Part shown: positions 8,752 through 16,389 of the stretch, in pieces
Numbering within the stretch: position 1 is the stretch's first letter
Layout of the letters: every line of letters starts with the position of its first letter
NCBI GenBank assembly: GCA_044344975.1
Contig: JBIJBY010000006.1
Location: 1-27,282 of the forward strand
Length of the DNA: 27,282 nucleotides
Direction of reading: 5' to 3'
Source: IMCC26077 sp044344975
GTDB lineage: Bacteria; Actinomycetota; Actinomycetes; Nanopelagicales; Nanopelagicaceae
Program-made: the position numbers and the translations under genes
The notes under the pieces: generated by a model
Databases searched by the model: none
What the model was told of the DNA's origin: nothing
The model's input: only the letters and a program-made list of their open reading frames with translations

Positions 8752-9060
8752 ATGGCGGGTCAGAAGATTCGAATTCGACTCAAGGCCTACGACCACGAGG
8801 TGATCGATACTTCGGCGAAGAAAATCGTCGAAACTGTCGAGCGTACCGGTGCAAAGGTCGCAGGTCCTGTCCCACTACCCACAGAGCGGAATACGTACTG
8901 CGTAATCCGTTCGCCCCATAAGTACAAGGACAGTCGTGAGCATTTTGAAATGCGCACCCACAAGCGTTTGATCGACATTCTCGATCCAACGCCGAAGACT
9001 GTTGATTCCTTGATGCGCCTCGACCTCCCCGCTGGCGTCGACATTGAGATTAAGTTGTAG
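8752..9060 (+). CDS. rpsJ: 30S ribosomal protein S10 (NusE)
   Basis: S10, 102 residues, is a head protein of the small subunit and also the NusE antitermination/coupling factor that binds NusB and NusG. It starts MAGQKIRIRLKAYDHEVID and holds the conserved GPVPLPTERNTYCVIRSPHKYKDSREHFEMRTHKRLIDI segment. A strong ribosome site, AAAGGAGG (8735-8742), lies nine bases before ATG. The 57-base gap to tuf is too short for the long S10 leader that L4 uses for control in E. coli, so the S10 cluster is probably read through from the str promoter. Confidence 0.99.
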   Translation: MAGQKIRIRLKAYDHEVIDTSAKKIVETVERTGAKVAGPVPLPTERNTYCVIRSPHKYKDSREHFEMRTHKRLIDILDPTPKTVDSLMRLDLPAGVDIEIKL

Positions 9061-9073
9061 GAGCTGAATACAC

Positions 9074-9769
9074 ATGACTAACGTGAATAACTCGACTCTT
9101 TCGACTAACTCAACGCATGCAAATCGCAAAGGCATTCTTGGTACCAAACTAGGAATGACTCAGATTTTCGATGCGAACAACCAAATCGTTCCTGTGACCG
9201 TCATTCAAGCTGGACCATGCGTAGTCACTCAAGTCCGCACCCTTGAGAAAGATGGCTATAGCGCAATCCAACTTGCATTCGGTGCCATCGACCCACGTAA
9301 GGTGTCAAAGCCACTTGCTGGCCACTTTGCCAAAGCAAGTGCAACTCCTCGCCGTTCAATCGCTGAGATTCGCACTGACAAGGCGAGCGAGTACAACGTT
9401 GGTGATGAAGTTACTGCAGAGCTTTTCTCCGAAGGTGAGATCGTCGATGTCACCGGAACATCAATCGGTAAAGGCCACGCGGGAGTTATGAAGCGCCATG
9501 GTTTCGGCGGTATCGGCGCATCACACGGTGTTGATCGTAAGCACCGGATGCCTGGTTCTATCGGAGCTTGCGCAACCCCAGGTCGCGTTTTTAAAGGTCT
9601 TCGTATGTCCGGTCGAATGGGATTTGACCGCGTAACAACGATGAACCTCACCGTAGCGCGCATCGATGCAGCGAAGGGTCTCATCTTGATCAAGGGTTCA
9701 GTCCCTGGTCCTGACGGAGGTCTTGTCATGATTCGCTCAGGTGCCAAAACAATTGCGGCAGGTGCATAA
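9074..9769 (+). CDS. rplC: 50S ribosomal protein L3
   Basis: L3, 231 residues, is an early-assembly protein of the large subunit whose long loop reaches the peptidyl-transferase centre. The core begins at residue 18 with RKGILGTKLGMTQIFD and contains HGFGGIGASHGVDRKHRMPGSIGACATPGRVFKG, the loop near the active site. Residues 1-17 form a polar, Asn/Thr/Ser-rich extension that is longer than the few residues common in actinobacterial L3. The ATG at 9074 has GGAG at 9060-9063, and no better start lies between it and the core, so the extension is probably real. Confidence 0.97.
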   Translation: MTNVNNSTLSTNSTHANRKGILGTKLGMTQIFDANNQIVPVTVIQAGPCVVTQVRTLEKDGYSAIQLAFGAIDPRKVSKPLAGHFAKASATPRRSIAEIRTDKASEYNVGDEVTAELFSEGEIVDVTGTSIGKGHAGVMKRHGFGGIGASHGVDRKHRMPGSIGACATPGRVFKGLRMSGRMGFDRVTTMNLTVARIDAAKGLILIKGSVPGPDGGLVMIRSGAKTIAAGA

Positions 9770-9771
9770 GC

Positions 9772-10422
9772 ATGTCACTAACAATTGCTATTAAAGATTC
9801 ATCAGGTAAAGCAGCGGGATCAATCGATCTTCCTGCCGATATCTTCGATGTTCAAACTAATGTGCCTTTGATTCACCAAGTTGTTACCGCACAACTTGCT
9901 GCTGCTCGCCAAGGAACTCATAAGGTGAAGAACCGTGGCGAAGTAAGTGGTGGCGGAAAGAAGCCTTTCAAGCAGAAGGGAACAGGTCGTGCCCGTCAAG
10001 GTTCGACTCGTTCACCAAACCAGCGCCATGGTGGCGTTGCGCATGGTCCAGTTCCACGCACCTACGAGCAACGGACCCCAAAGAAAATGATCGCTGCAGC
10101 GTTACGTGGTCTACTTTCTGATCGCGCACGAAATGCGCGCATCCATGTTGTCTCTGATGTTCTCCCAGGGGAGAACCCAACGACTAAGGGTGCAATTGCT
10201 GCAGTTCGCCAATTCTCCGAGCGCAAGCGACTTCTTGTTGTCGTCGCGCGCCACGAAGAAGATGCGTGGAGATCACTCCGTAATGCGACTGATCTTCATC
10301 TCATCGTCTGGGATCAACTCAATGCATACGATGTAGTCGTCGCTGATGATGTTGTGTTTACCAAAGCTGCCATCGAAGATTTCATTGCAGCTCGAGCTGG
10401 GAAGGTCGAGGTCAACGCATGA
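9772..10422 (+). CDS. rplD: 50S ribosomal protein L4
   Basis: L4, 216 residues, is an early 23S rRNA binder whose extended loop lines the peptide exit tunnel. The loop is visible as NRGEVSGGGKKPFKQKGTGRARQGSTRSPNQRHGG, the region where macrolide-resistance changes occur; it looks ordinary. The gene starts two bases after the rplC stop, with no clear ribosome site of its own, and its TGA overlaps the rplW start as ATGA, so it is likely coupled to both neighbours. In E. coli L4 also represses its own operon; nothing in this window shows that here. Confidence 0.98.
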   Translation: MSLTIAIKDSSGKAAGSIDLPADIFDVQTNVPLIHQVVTAQLAAARQGTHKVKNRGEVSGGGKKPFKQKGTGRARQGSTRSPNQRHGGVAHGPVPRTYEQRTPKKMIAAALRGLLSDRARNARIHVVSDVLPGENPTTKGAIAAVRQFSERKRLLVVVARHEEDAWRSLRNATDLHLIVWDQLNAYDVVVADDVVFTKAAIEDFIAARAGKVEVNA

Positions 10423-10715
10423 GTCGCGACTATCGTTCAGTTCTGCTCTCGCCAGTTGTATCTGAGAAGTCATACAGCTTGCTCGATCAAAACAAATACA
10501 CATTTCTTGTTGCTCTCGATGCAAACAAGACTGAAATCAAGATTGCCGTTGAAAAGGTTTTTGGTGTTCGCGTACTTCGCGTCAACACTCTTAACCGGAC
10601 TGGCAAGAGTTTACGTAATCGTTTTGGAACCGGAAAGCGAAGCGACACCAAGCGTGCAATCGTTCAAGTTGCACCTGGGGACCGCATCGACATCTTCGGC
10701 GGACCGGTCAACTAG
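10419..10715 (+). CDS. rplW: 50S ribosomal protein L23
   Basis: L23, 98 residues, sits at the exit of the peptide tunnel and is the docking site for trigger factor and the signal recognition particle. It begins MSRDYRSVLLSPVVSEKSYSL and has KYTFLVALDANKTEIKIAVEKVFGVRVLRVNT, the conserved L23 fold, then a basic loop (GKSLRNRFGTGKRSDTKRA). ATG overlaps the rplD stop by four bases (ATGA). Length and order are standard. Confidence 0.98.
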   Translation: MSRDYRSVLLSPVVSEKSYSLLDQNKYTFLVALDANKTEIKIAVEKVFGVRVLRVNTLNRTGKSLRNRFGTGKRSDTKRAIVQVAPGDRIDIFGGPVN

Positions 10716-10733
10716 GACGAGTGAGGAACTAAC

Positions 10734-11567
10734 ATGGGTATCCGTAAATATAAGCCGACCACACCTGGTCGTCGCGGAGCGAGCGTCTCTGACTTTGTCG
10801 AGATTACGCGCACCGAGCCTGAGAAGTCACTCATCCGTCCAATCAATAGCAAGGGTGGACGTAATAACCAAGGTCGCGTAACTGCTCGCCATCAAGGTGG
10901 CGGCCATAAGCGCGCCTATCGCGTTATCGACTTCCTCCGGAACGATAAAGATGGCGTTCCTGCAACTGTCGCTCACATTGAGTACGACCCAAATCGAAGC
11001 GCACGGATTGCGCTCTTGCACTATGCCGATGGTGAAAAGCGTTACATCATCGCTCCGGTAAATCTTGAGCAAGGTGCAGCGATTGAAAATGGTCCAAGCG
11101 CCGATATCAAGCCTGGAAATAATTTGCCACTTCGCAACATCCCCGTCGGTACCGTCGTACATGCAATTGAGATCCGCCCTGGTGGTGGCGCAAAGATTGC
11201 TCGCTCCGCAGGAGCTGCTGTTCAGCTCGTTGCTAAAGAGGGAAGCTGGGCGCAACTTCGTATGCCATCTGGTGAAGTACGTAATGTTGATGTTCGTTGC
11301 CGAGCAACAATTGGTTCAGTAGGAAATGCCGAGCAATCCAATATTAATTATGGAAAAGCTGGGCGTATGCGTTGGAAGGGTCGTCGTCCAACGGTCCGAG
11401 GCGTTGTTATGAACCCTGTAGATCACCCACATGGTGGTGGCGAAGGTCGCACCTCCGGTGGTCGTCACCCTGTCTCACCATGGGGTCAACCTGAAGGCCG
11501 CACTCGAAAGAAGAAGGCAAGCGATGCACAAATTGTCCGCCGACGTCCAAAGAACAAGAAGCGATAG
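10734..11567 (+). CDS. rplB: 50S ribosomal protein L2
   Basis: L2, 277 residues, is needed for subunit association and peptidyl-transferase activity. It begins MGIRKYKPTTPGRRGASVSDF and shows the N-terminal GRNNQGRVTARHQGGGHKR motif. The C-terminal MNPVDHPHGGGEGRTSGGRH block contains His231, the counterpart of E. coli His229 important for peptide-bond formation. It ends in a lysine-rich tail (RRRPKNKKR). It starts 18 bases after rplW with a GAGGA-type ribosome site. Nothing unusual is seen. Confidence 0.99.
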   Translation: MGIRKYKPTTPGRRGASVSDFVEITRTEPEKSLIRPINSKGGRNNQGRVTARHQGGGHKRAYRVIDFLRNDKDGVPATVAHIEYDPNRSARIALLHYADGEKRYIIAPVNLEQGAAIENGPSADIKPGNNLPLRNIPVGTVVHAIEIRPGGGAKIARSAGAAVQLVAKEGSWAQLRMPSGEVRNVDVRCRATIGSVGNAEQSNINYGKAGRMRWKGRRPTVRGVVMNPVDHPHGGGEGRTSGGRHPVSPWGQPEGRTRKKKASDAQIVRRRPKNKKR

Positions 11568-11576
11568 GAGCCCTCA

Positions 11577-11858
11577 ATGCCACGTAGCCTAAAAAAGGGT
11601 CCTTTTGTGGATTCACATTTGACGAAGAAGGTTGATCTTCAAAACGAGAAGAACACCAAAAATGTCATCAAGACATGGTCGCGCCGTTCCATGATTACTC
11701 CAGACATGATCGGGCACACCATCGCTGTTCATGATGGCCGGAAGCACATCCCTGTTTTTATCACTGAAGCCATGATCGGTCACAAGTTGGGTGAATTCGC
11801 TCCAACTCGTACCTTCAAAGGCCACGTAAAGAGCGACGGAAAGGCGAAAAATGGCTAA
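11577..11858 (+). CDS. rpsS: 30S ribosomal protein S19
   Basis: S19, 93 residues, pairs with S13 in the head of the small subunit near the A site. It starts with the hallmark MPRSLKKGPFVD and contains TWSRRSMITPDMIGHTIAVHDGRKHIPVFITEAMIGHKLGEFAPTRTF-type sequence. A GGAG ribosome site (11566-11569) lies just before ATG. Its last codons overlap rplV by eight bases, an uncommonly long overlap within this cluster. Confidence 0.98.
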   Translation: MPRSLKKGPFVDSHLTKKVDLQNEKNTKNVIKTWSRRSMITPDMIGHTIAVHDGRKHIPVFITEAMIGHKLGEFAPTRTFKGHVKSDGKAKNG

Positions 11859-12234
11859 TCAACAGGTAGTCAGCGCGCGCGCTGTGCTCCGTGATGTTCG
11901 CATCACACCACAGAAAGCTCGCCGCGTCATCGATCTCATTCGTGGACAAAAGGCCGATGAAGCGCTCACCATCTTGAAGTTCGCACCCCAAGCCGCTGGT
12001 GAGGTCTTTCATAAGCTTCTCGCTTCAGCTGTTGCCAATGCGAAGCAACAAGATCCTGCAATTCGCGATGCCTCTGAGTTATGGGTCACCGAAGCTTTTG
12101 TAAATGACGGTGTAACGCTTAAGCGTTTTCGTCCACGAGCACAGGGCCGTGCTTATCGAATTGATAAGCGCACGAGCCACATCACGATCATCGTGTCAGA
12201 GATTGCTCATGGAGCAGAAGGGAGCGCCAAGTAA
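11851..12234 (+). CDS. rplV: 50S ribosomal protein L22
   Basis: L22, 127 residues, touches all six domains of 23S rRNA, and its beta-hairpin lines the narrow part of the exit tunnel. It has ARAVLRDVRITPQKARRVIDLIRG at the N-terminus and the hairpin FRPRAQGRAYRIDKRTSHITI near the C-terminus. The gene begins inside rpsS (8-base overlap) and ends in TAATG shared with rpsC, so it is closely coupled on both sides. Confidence 0.98.
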   Translation: MANQQVVSARAVLRDVRITPQKARRVIDLIRGQKADEALTILKFAPQAAGEVFHKLLASAVANAKQQDPAIRDASELWVTEAFVNDGVTLKRFRPRAQGRAYRIDKRTSHITIIVSEIAHGAEGSAK

Positions 12235-13007
12235 TGGGACAGAAAATTAATCCACATGGTTTCCGTCTAGGCGTAACCACTGAATTCAAGTCTCGTTGGT
12301 ACACCGACAAGCTTTACAAAGATTATGTGAAAGAAGATATTGCTATTCGTCGCATGCTCGATACCGGAATGGAGCGCGCTGGAATCTCTCGCGTCGAAAT
12401 TGAGCGCACTCGCGAGCGAGTACGCGTTGATATCTACACCGCACGTCCAGGAATTGTGATTGGACGTCGTGGCGCTGAGGCCGATCGTCTTCGCCAAGAT
12501 CTTGAGAAGCTAACTGGCAAACAAGTTCAACTCAACATTCTTGAAGTGAAGAGCCCAGAGACTGATGCACAACTTGTTGCGCAAGGCGTTGCTGAGCAGC
12601 TTGCAAGTCGTGTTTCGTTCCGACGCGCTATGCGCAAGTCAATGCAGACCGCGTTGAAGTCTGGCGCTAAGGGGATTCGCGTTCAGTGCAACGGCCGTCT
12701 TGGTGGCGCAGAAATGTCCCGCTCCGAGTTCTATCGCGAAGGTCGAGTTCCACTCCACACGCTCCGCGCCGATATTGACTATGGCTTCTATGAAGCAAAG
12801 ACAACCTTCGGCCGTATTGGCGTGAAAGTCTGGATTTACAAGGGCGATATCGTCGAATCACGCTCTGAGCGCGAGGCAGCTGCACTTGCCGGTGCAACAA
12901 CTCGTAGCCATCGTCGCGCAACTCAAAATGCTGCTCCAGTTGCAACTCTTGGTGCGCCAAGTGAAGCGGCTGCAGCAACAAGCGCAACCGAAGGAGGGCA
13001 GGCCTAA
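12234..13007 (+). CDS. rpsC: 30S ribosomal protein S3
   Basis: S3, 257 residues, forms the mRNA entry channel with S4 and S5 and takes part in helicase activity on mRNA. It starts MGQKINPHGFRLGVT; the KH domain contains PGIVIGRRGAEADRLRQDL, and the C-terminal domain contains GAKGIRVQCNGRLGGAEMSR. From about residue 215 a low-complexity Ala/Thr/Ser-rich tail extends beyond the core, as seen in many actinobacterial S3 proteins. The gene overlaps both neighbours by one base (TAATG). The end of its tail encodes the AAGGAGGG ribosome site of rplP. Confidence 0.99.
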   Translation: MGQKINPHGFRLGVTTEFKSRWYTDKLYKDYVKEDIAIRRMLDTGMERAGISRVEIERTRERVRVDIYTARPGIVIGRRGAEADRLRQDLEKLTGKQVQLNILEVKSPETDAQLVAQGVAEQLASRVSFRRAMRKSMQTALKSGAKGIRVQCNGRLGGAEMSRSEFYREGRVPLHTLRADIDYGFYEAKTTFGRIGVKVWIYKGDIVESRSEREAAALAGATTRSHRRATQNAAPVATLGAPSEAAAATSATEGGQA

Positions 13008-13420
13008 TGTTGGTGCCTCGTAAAGTTAAATTCCGTAAGCCGCATCACCCATCGCGCTCAGGTGCATCCAAGGGTGGCACTACCGTTAACTTCGGAGATT
13101 TCGGAATTCAAGCTCTTGCTCCTGCTTATGTCACAAACCGCCAGATTGAGGCAGCGCGTATCGCGATGACTCGTTATGTAAAGCGTGGTGGCAAGGTGTG
13201 GATCAATATCTATCCAGATATTCCATTAACAAAGAAGCCTGCTGAAACTCGCATGGGTTCCGGTAAAGGTTCACCAGAATGGTGGATTGCGAACGTCAAG
13301 CCTGGTCGCGTGATGTTTGAGATTTCTGGCGTTACTGAAGAAGTTGCAACACAAGCGATGACTCGTGCGATGCACAAGTTGCCAATGAAGTGTCGCATCG
13401 TTCGACGTGAGGAGGCGTAA
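13007..13420 (+). CDS. rplP: 50S ribosomal protein L16
   Basis: L16, 137 residues, binds near the A site and contacts the elbow of incoming tRNA. It begins MLVPRKVKFRKPHHPSRSG and includes GGKVWINIYPDIPLTKKPAETRMGSGKGSPEWWIANVKPG, highly diagnostic of L16. AAGGAGGG (12991-12998) within rpsC gives a strong ribosome site. The last codons carry GAGGAGG, used by rpmC. Confidence 0.99.
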   Translation: MLVPRKVKFRKPHHPSRSGASKGGTTVNFGDFGIQALAPAYVTNRQIEAARIAMTRYVKRGGKVWINIYPDIPLTKKPAETRMGSGKGSPEWWIANVKPGRVMFEISGVTEEVATQAMTRAMHKLPMKCRIVRREEA

Positions 13421-13422
13421 AA

Positions 13423-13638
13423 ATGGCTAATCCAAAGATTGATGAACTTCGCGCTCTCTCTGTTGATGAGCTAGAAACGAAATTGCGTGAGAGCAAGGAA
13501 GAGCTATTCAACCTGCGTTTCCAAGCAGCTACCGGTCAACTTGAAAGTCATGGCCGCCTCTCTGCAGTTCGCAAAGAAATCGCTCAGCTGTACACAATCA
13601 TCCGTGAACGCGAATTAGGAATTGGGGGTGCTGCATGA
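13423..13638 (+). CDS. rpmC: 50S ribosomal protein L29
   Basis: L29, 71 residues, is a two-helix protein next to L23 at the tunnel exit. It begins MANPKIDELRALSVDELETKL and contains the KEELFNLRFQAATGQLES motif and a second helix ending in RERELGIGG. Ribosome site GAGGAGG lies at the end of rplP. The stop overlaps the rpsQ start (ATGA). Confidence 0.97.
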   Translation: MANPKIDELRALSVDELETKLRESKEELFNLRFQAATGQLESHGRLSAVRKEIAQLYTIIRERELGIGGAA

Positions 13639-13913
13639 CAAACAATCAGCACAATTCAGAGCCTCGTGGTTTCCGTAAAACCCGTGAAGGTATCGTCACA
13701 AGCGACAAGATGGATAAGACCGTCACTGTCCTTGTTGAAGATCGCGTCAAGCACTCCTTATACGGAAAAGTTATGAGCCGTGCCAACAAGTTGAAGGCGC
13801 ACGACGAAACTAACCAATGTGGCATTGGTGATCGAGTACTCATCGCTGAGACTCGTCCACTCTCTGCAACAAAGCGTTGGCGCGTAGTGCAAATTCTTGA
13901 AAAAGCGAAGTAA
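13635..13913 (+). CDS. rpsQ: 30S ribosomal protein S17
   Basis: S17, 92 residues, is an early-binding OB-fold protein of the 16S 5' domain. After a short polar N-terminal extension (MTNNQHNSEPRG) it shows FRKTREGIVTSDKMDKTVTVLVE and HDETNQCGIGDRVLIAETRPLSATKRW, the S17 core. The start overlaps the rpmC stop by four bases; GGGGGTG just upstream could serve as a ribosome site. Confidence 0.97.
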   Translation: MTNNQHNSEPRGFRKTREGIVTSDKMDKTVTVLVEDRVKHSLYGKVMSRANKLKAHDETNQCGIGDRVLIAETRPLSATKRWRVVQILEKAK

Positions 13914-13927
13914 CAGGAGAGATACCC

Positions 13928-14296
13928 ATGATCCAACAAGAGTCGCGACTTCGAGTCGCTGACAACACTGGCGCCAAGGAACTCCTCTGCATTCGCGTGC
14001 TTGGTGGAACTGGCCGTCGATACGCCGGTATCGGTGACATCATCGTTTGCTCGGTCAAGGATGCAATTCCTGGTGGCCAAGTAAAGAAGGGTGAGGTCGT
14101 AAAGGCCGTCATCGTTCGTACAACAAAAGAGAACCGTCGCGCTGATGGTTCCTACATCCGTTTTGACGAGAACGCTGCTGTCATTTTGAAGACAGATGGC
14201 GAGCCACGCGGTACTCGTATCTTCGGTCCAGTTGCGCGCGAGCTTCGTGATAAGAAATTTATGAAGATCATTTCACTTGCTCCGGAGGTGTTGTAA
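13928..14296 (+). CDS. rplN: 50S ribosomal protein L14
   Basis: L14, 122 residues, lies at the subunit interface and is the binding site of the silencing factor RsfS. It begins MIQQESRLRVADNTGAKELLCIRVLGG and contains AVIVRTTKENRRADGSYIRFDENAAVI. Length is exactly the usual one. AGGAGAG (13915-13921) provides the ribosome site in the short gap after rpsQ. Confidence 0.99.
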   Translation: MIQQESRLRVADNTGAKELLCIRVLGGTGRRYAGIGDIIVCSVKDAIPGGQVKKGEVVKAVIVRTTKENRRADGSYIRFDENAAVILKTDGEPRGTRIFGPVARELRDKKFMKIISLAPEVL

Positions 14297-14299
14297 GCC

Positions 14300-14620
14300 A
14301 TGGCGAAAATTCGTAAAGGCGACACCGTCCAGGTGATCGCTGGAAAAGACAAAGGCGTTAAGGGCAAAGTCATCACTGTTGATCGCACGAAAGAGCGCGT
14401 CATTGTTGAAGGCGTTAACCGTGTCCTCAAGCACACCAAAGAGAACACCACTGAACGTGGAGTAAAGACCGGCGGCATCATCACTACTGAGGCCTCGATT
14501 CACATCTCCAACGTGATGATTATTGATGACGACGGTAAAGCAACTCGACTTGGCGCTCGCAAAGACGATAAGGGCAAGAACGTTCGCATCTCACGTCGCT
14601 CTGGAAAGGACATCAAATGA
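14300..14620 (+). CDS. rplX: 50S ribosomal protein L24
   Basis: L24, 106 residues, is an assembly-initiator protein of the large subunit. The N-terminal KOW motif is clear (KIRKGDTVQVIAGKDKGVKG), followed by VNRVLKHTKENTTERGVKTGGIITTEASIHISNVM. GGAGGT (14284-14289) in the end of rplN is the ribosome site. The stop overlaps the rplE start as ATGA. Confidence 0.98.
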   Translation: MAKIRKGDTVQVIAGKDKGVKGKVITVDRTKERVIVEGVNRVLKHTKENTTERGVKTGGIITTEASIHISNVMIIDDDGKATRLGARKDDKGKNVRISRRSGKDIK

Positions 14621-15174
14621 GCACAGCTACACAAGCACGTCTGAAGGCGCGCTATCGCTCTGAAATCGTCCCTGCGATGCAGAAAGAATTTAACTACGCG
14701 AATGTTATGCAGGTTCCGACGCTCGTGAAGATTGTCGTCAACATGGGCGTGGGCGAAGCAGCTCGCGACTCAAAGTTGATCGAAGGAGCGATACGCGATC
14801 TTGCTGCAATAACAGGGCAACGTCCTCAAGTAACTCGTTCGAAGAAGTCGATTGCACAGTTCAAGCTCCGCGAGAACATGCCAATTGGTGCACACACCAC
14901 TCTTCGTGGCGATCGCATGTGGGAGTTCTGTGACCGCCTTCTTTCAATCTCCTTGCCACGTATCCGCGACTTCCGCGGACTCTCACCGAAGCAATTCGAT
15001 GGAAATGGCAATTACACCTTTGGACTTACCGAGCAGGTTGTCTTCCCTGAGATTGAACAGGACAAGATCGATCGCACGCGCGGTATGGACATTACCGTCG
15101 TAACCACCGCCAAGAACGATGCGGAAGGTCGAGCGCTGCTTAAGTTGCTCGGATTCCCATTCAAGGAGAGCTAA
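14617..15174 (+). CDS. rplE: 50S ribosomal protein L5
   Basis: L5, 185 residues, binds 5S rRNA and forms intersubunit bridges with S13. Conserved stretches include VVNMGVGEAARDSKLIEGA, the GQRPQVTRSKKSIAQFKLRE segment and RGLSPKQFDGNGNYTFGLTEQ. The C-terminal RGMDITVVTTAKNDAEGRALLKLLGFPF is typical. ATG overlaps the rplX stop. AAGGAGAG near its 3' end is the ribosome site for rpsN. Confidence 0.99.
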   Translation: MSTATQARLKARYRSEIVPAMQKEFNYANVMQVPTLVKIVVNMGVGEAARDSKLIEGAIRDLAAITGQRPQVTRSKKSIAQFKLRENMPIGAHTTLRGDRMWEFCDRLLSISLPRIRDFRGLSPKQFDGNGNYTFGLTEQVVFPEIEQDKIDRTRGMDITVVTTAKNDAEGRALLKLLGFPFKES

Positions 15175-15178
15175 AAAT

Positions 15179-15364
15179 ATGGCTAAGACATCGTTAAAGA
15201 TCAAGGCGAGCCGTAAGCCTAAGTTCAAAGTTCGGGGTTACACCCGATGCCAGCGTTGTGGCCGTGCCCGCGCTGTCTATCAAAAGTTTGGAATTTGCCG
15301 CGTCTGCTTCCGTGAAATGGCGCACCGTGGTGAACTTCCAGGTATCACAAAAGCAAGTTGGTAA
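15179..15364 (+). CDS. rpsN: 30S ribosomal protein S14, zinc-binding (type Z)
   Basis: S14, 61 residues, of the short zinc-ribbon type found in Actinobacteria and Firmicutes. It begins MAKTSLKIKASRKPKFKVRG and carries the four zinc cysteines Cys24, Cys27, Cys40 and Cys43. The C-terminus RELPGITKASW-like segment (RGELPGITKASW) is diagnostic. The open frame extends 20 codons upstream to 15119, but that part lies inside rplE. The ATG at 15179 has AAGGAGAG at 15163-15170 and matches family N-termini, so it is the start. A 71-base structured gap follows. Confidence 0.97.
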   Translation: MAKTSLKIKASRKPKFKVRGYTRCQRCGRARAVYQKFGICRVCFREMAHRGELPGITKASW

Positions 15365-15374
15365 CTAACTACGG

Positions 15375-15404
15375 GGTAGGTCGCTGGAACTCGCCAGTGA
15401 TACC
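15375..15404 (+). promoter_or_regulatory. Hairpin upstream of rpsH, possible S8-binding site
   Basis: CGCTGG (15382-15387) pairs with CCAGTG (15394-15399, one G-T pair) around AACTCG. Outside it GGTA (15375-15378), or alternatively GGT (15379-15381), can pair with TACC/ACC (15401-15404), leaving an asymmetric internal loop. The strand GGAACTCGCCAGTGATAC resembles, by eye, the GGGAACTG..CTGATAC part of 16S helix 21, where S8 binds. Placement just before the S8 gene suggests autogenous control; unproven. Confidence 0.35.
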
Positions 15405-15435
15405 GCTTCGAGAAAGGTTCTAGGTAGAGCCACTT

Positions 15436-15840
15436 ATGACAATGACAGATCCGATTGCAGATATGTTGACGCGTATCCGCAACGCCAACACTGCTCACCA
15501 TGAGAGCGTGACCATGCCTTCTTCCACCGTGAAGTCGCGCATAGCCGCAATCTTGCAGCAGGAGGGTTACATCGCCTCGTACCAGGTCGATCAAAATCCT
15601 TTTGGCGTTGGAAAGACGCTCACTATCAATCTCAAATATGGCCCTAATCGTGAGCGATCAATCGCTGGCGTCCGTCGCGTGAGCAAGCCAGGACTTCGTG
15701 TGTATGCGAAGTCGACTGCGCTGCCTCGCGTACTTGGCGGATTAGGCGTTGCCATTATTTCCACTTCATCCGGATTGCTTACAGATAAGCAAGCTGGCAA
15801 ACAAGGAGTAGGCGGAGAAGTTCTCGCCTACGTATGGTGA
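15436..15840 (+). CDS. rpsH: 30S ribosomal protein S8
   Basis: S8, 134 residues, is a primary 16S rRNA binder of the central domain and in E. coli the repressor of the spc operon. It begins MTMTDPIADMLTRIRNANTAHHESV, the usual actinobacterial form, which supports ATG 15436 over the second ATG at 15442. The C-terminal LPRVLGGLGVAIISTSSGLLTDKQAG motif with GGEVLAYVW is characteristic. No strong ribosome site is seen in the structured 71-base leader, unlike most genes here. That would fit regulated or structure-dependent initiation. Confidence 0.97.
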   Translation: MTMTDPIADMLTRIRNANTAHHESVTMPSSTVKSRIAAILQQEGYIASYQVDQNPFGVGKTLTINLKYGPNRERSIAGVRRVSKPGLRVYAKSTALPRVLGGLGVAIISTSSGLLTDKQAGKQGVGGEVLAYVW

Positions 15841-15846
15841 TCTGAC

Positions 15847-16389
15847 ATGTCACGTATCGGTAAGAAGCCAATCGACCTTCCTAAGGGAGTCGAAGTGACC
15901 ATCAGCGGACAGGATGTCTCCGTTAAAGGTCCAAAAGGAACGCTTTCACTAACTCTTTCTGCTCCAATCGCCATTGCAAAAGAGGGCGATGCAACGCTCG
16001 TACTCACTCGTCCTGACGATGAGCGCACTAACCGTGCACTTCATGGTCTCTCCCGGACTCTGGTCGCCAACATGATCGAAGGCGTAACCAAGGGCTACGA
16101 GAAGAAGCTCGAACTCGTTGGCGTTGGATACCGAGTTGCAGCCAAGGGCAAAGACCTTGAGTTCGCTCTAGGTTTCAGTCATCCAGTATTCGTTCCTGCG
16201 CCAGAGGGAATCTCCTTTGCCGTTGAGAACCAAACTAATTTCTCTGTTCAGGGAATTGATAAGCAACTTGTTGGTGAAGTTGCTGCCAATATCCGAAAGA
16301 TTCGAAAGCCAGAGCCATATAAGGGTAAAGGCGTTCGTTATGCCGACGAGAAGGTTCGCCGCAAGCAAGGAAAGGCAGGTAAGAAATAA
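15847..16389 (+). CDS. rplF: 50S ribosomal protein L6
   Basis: L6, 180 residues, has two related alpha/beta domains near the factor-binding site. It starts MSRIGKKPIDLPKGVEVTI and contains VKGPKGTLSLTL, GYEKKLELVGVGYRVAAKGK and the C-terminal EPYKGKGVRYADEKVRRKQGKAGKK. It starts six bases after rpsH, with GGTGA in the rpsH end as a modest ribosome site, and its stop overlaps rplR (TAATG). Confidence 0.99.
   Translation: MSRIGKKPIDLPKGVEVTISGQDVSVKGPKGTLSLTLSAPIAIAKEGDATLVLTRPDDERTNRALHGLSRTLVANMIEGVTKGYEKKLELVGVGYRVAAKGKDLEFALGFSHPVFVPAPEGISFAVENQTNFSVQGIDKQLVGEVAANIRKIRKPEPYKGKGVRYADEKVRRKQGKAGKK

Noticed and set aside
9256..9747. A 163-codon antisense open frame in rplC
   Set aside because: It is opposite a conserved ribosomal gene, has no ribosome site or recognisable motif, and is of a kind seen all over this window (for example 7986-8417 and 6564-7025).
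15119..15178. A 20-codon upstream extension of rpsN
   Set aside because: It overlaps the rplE 3' end; the ATG at 15179 has its own ribosome site and begins the conserved S14 sequence.
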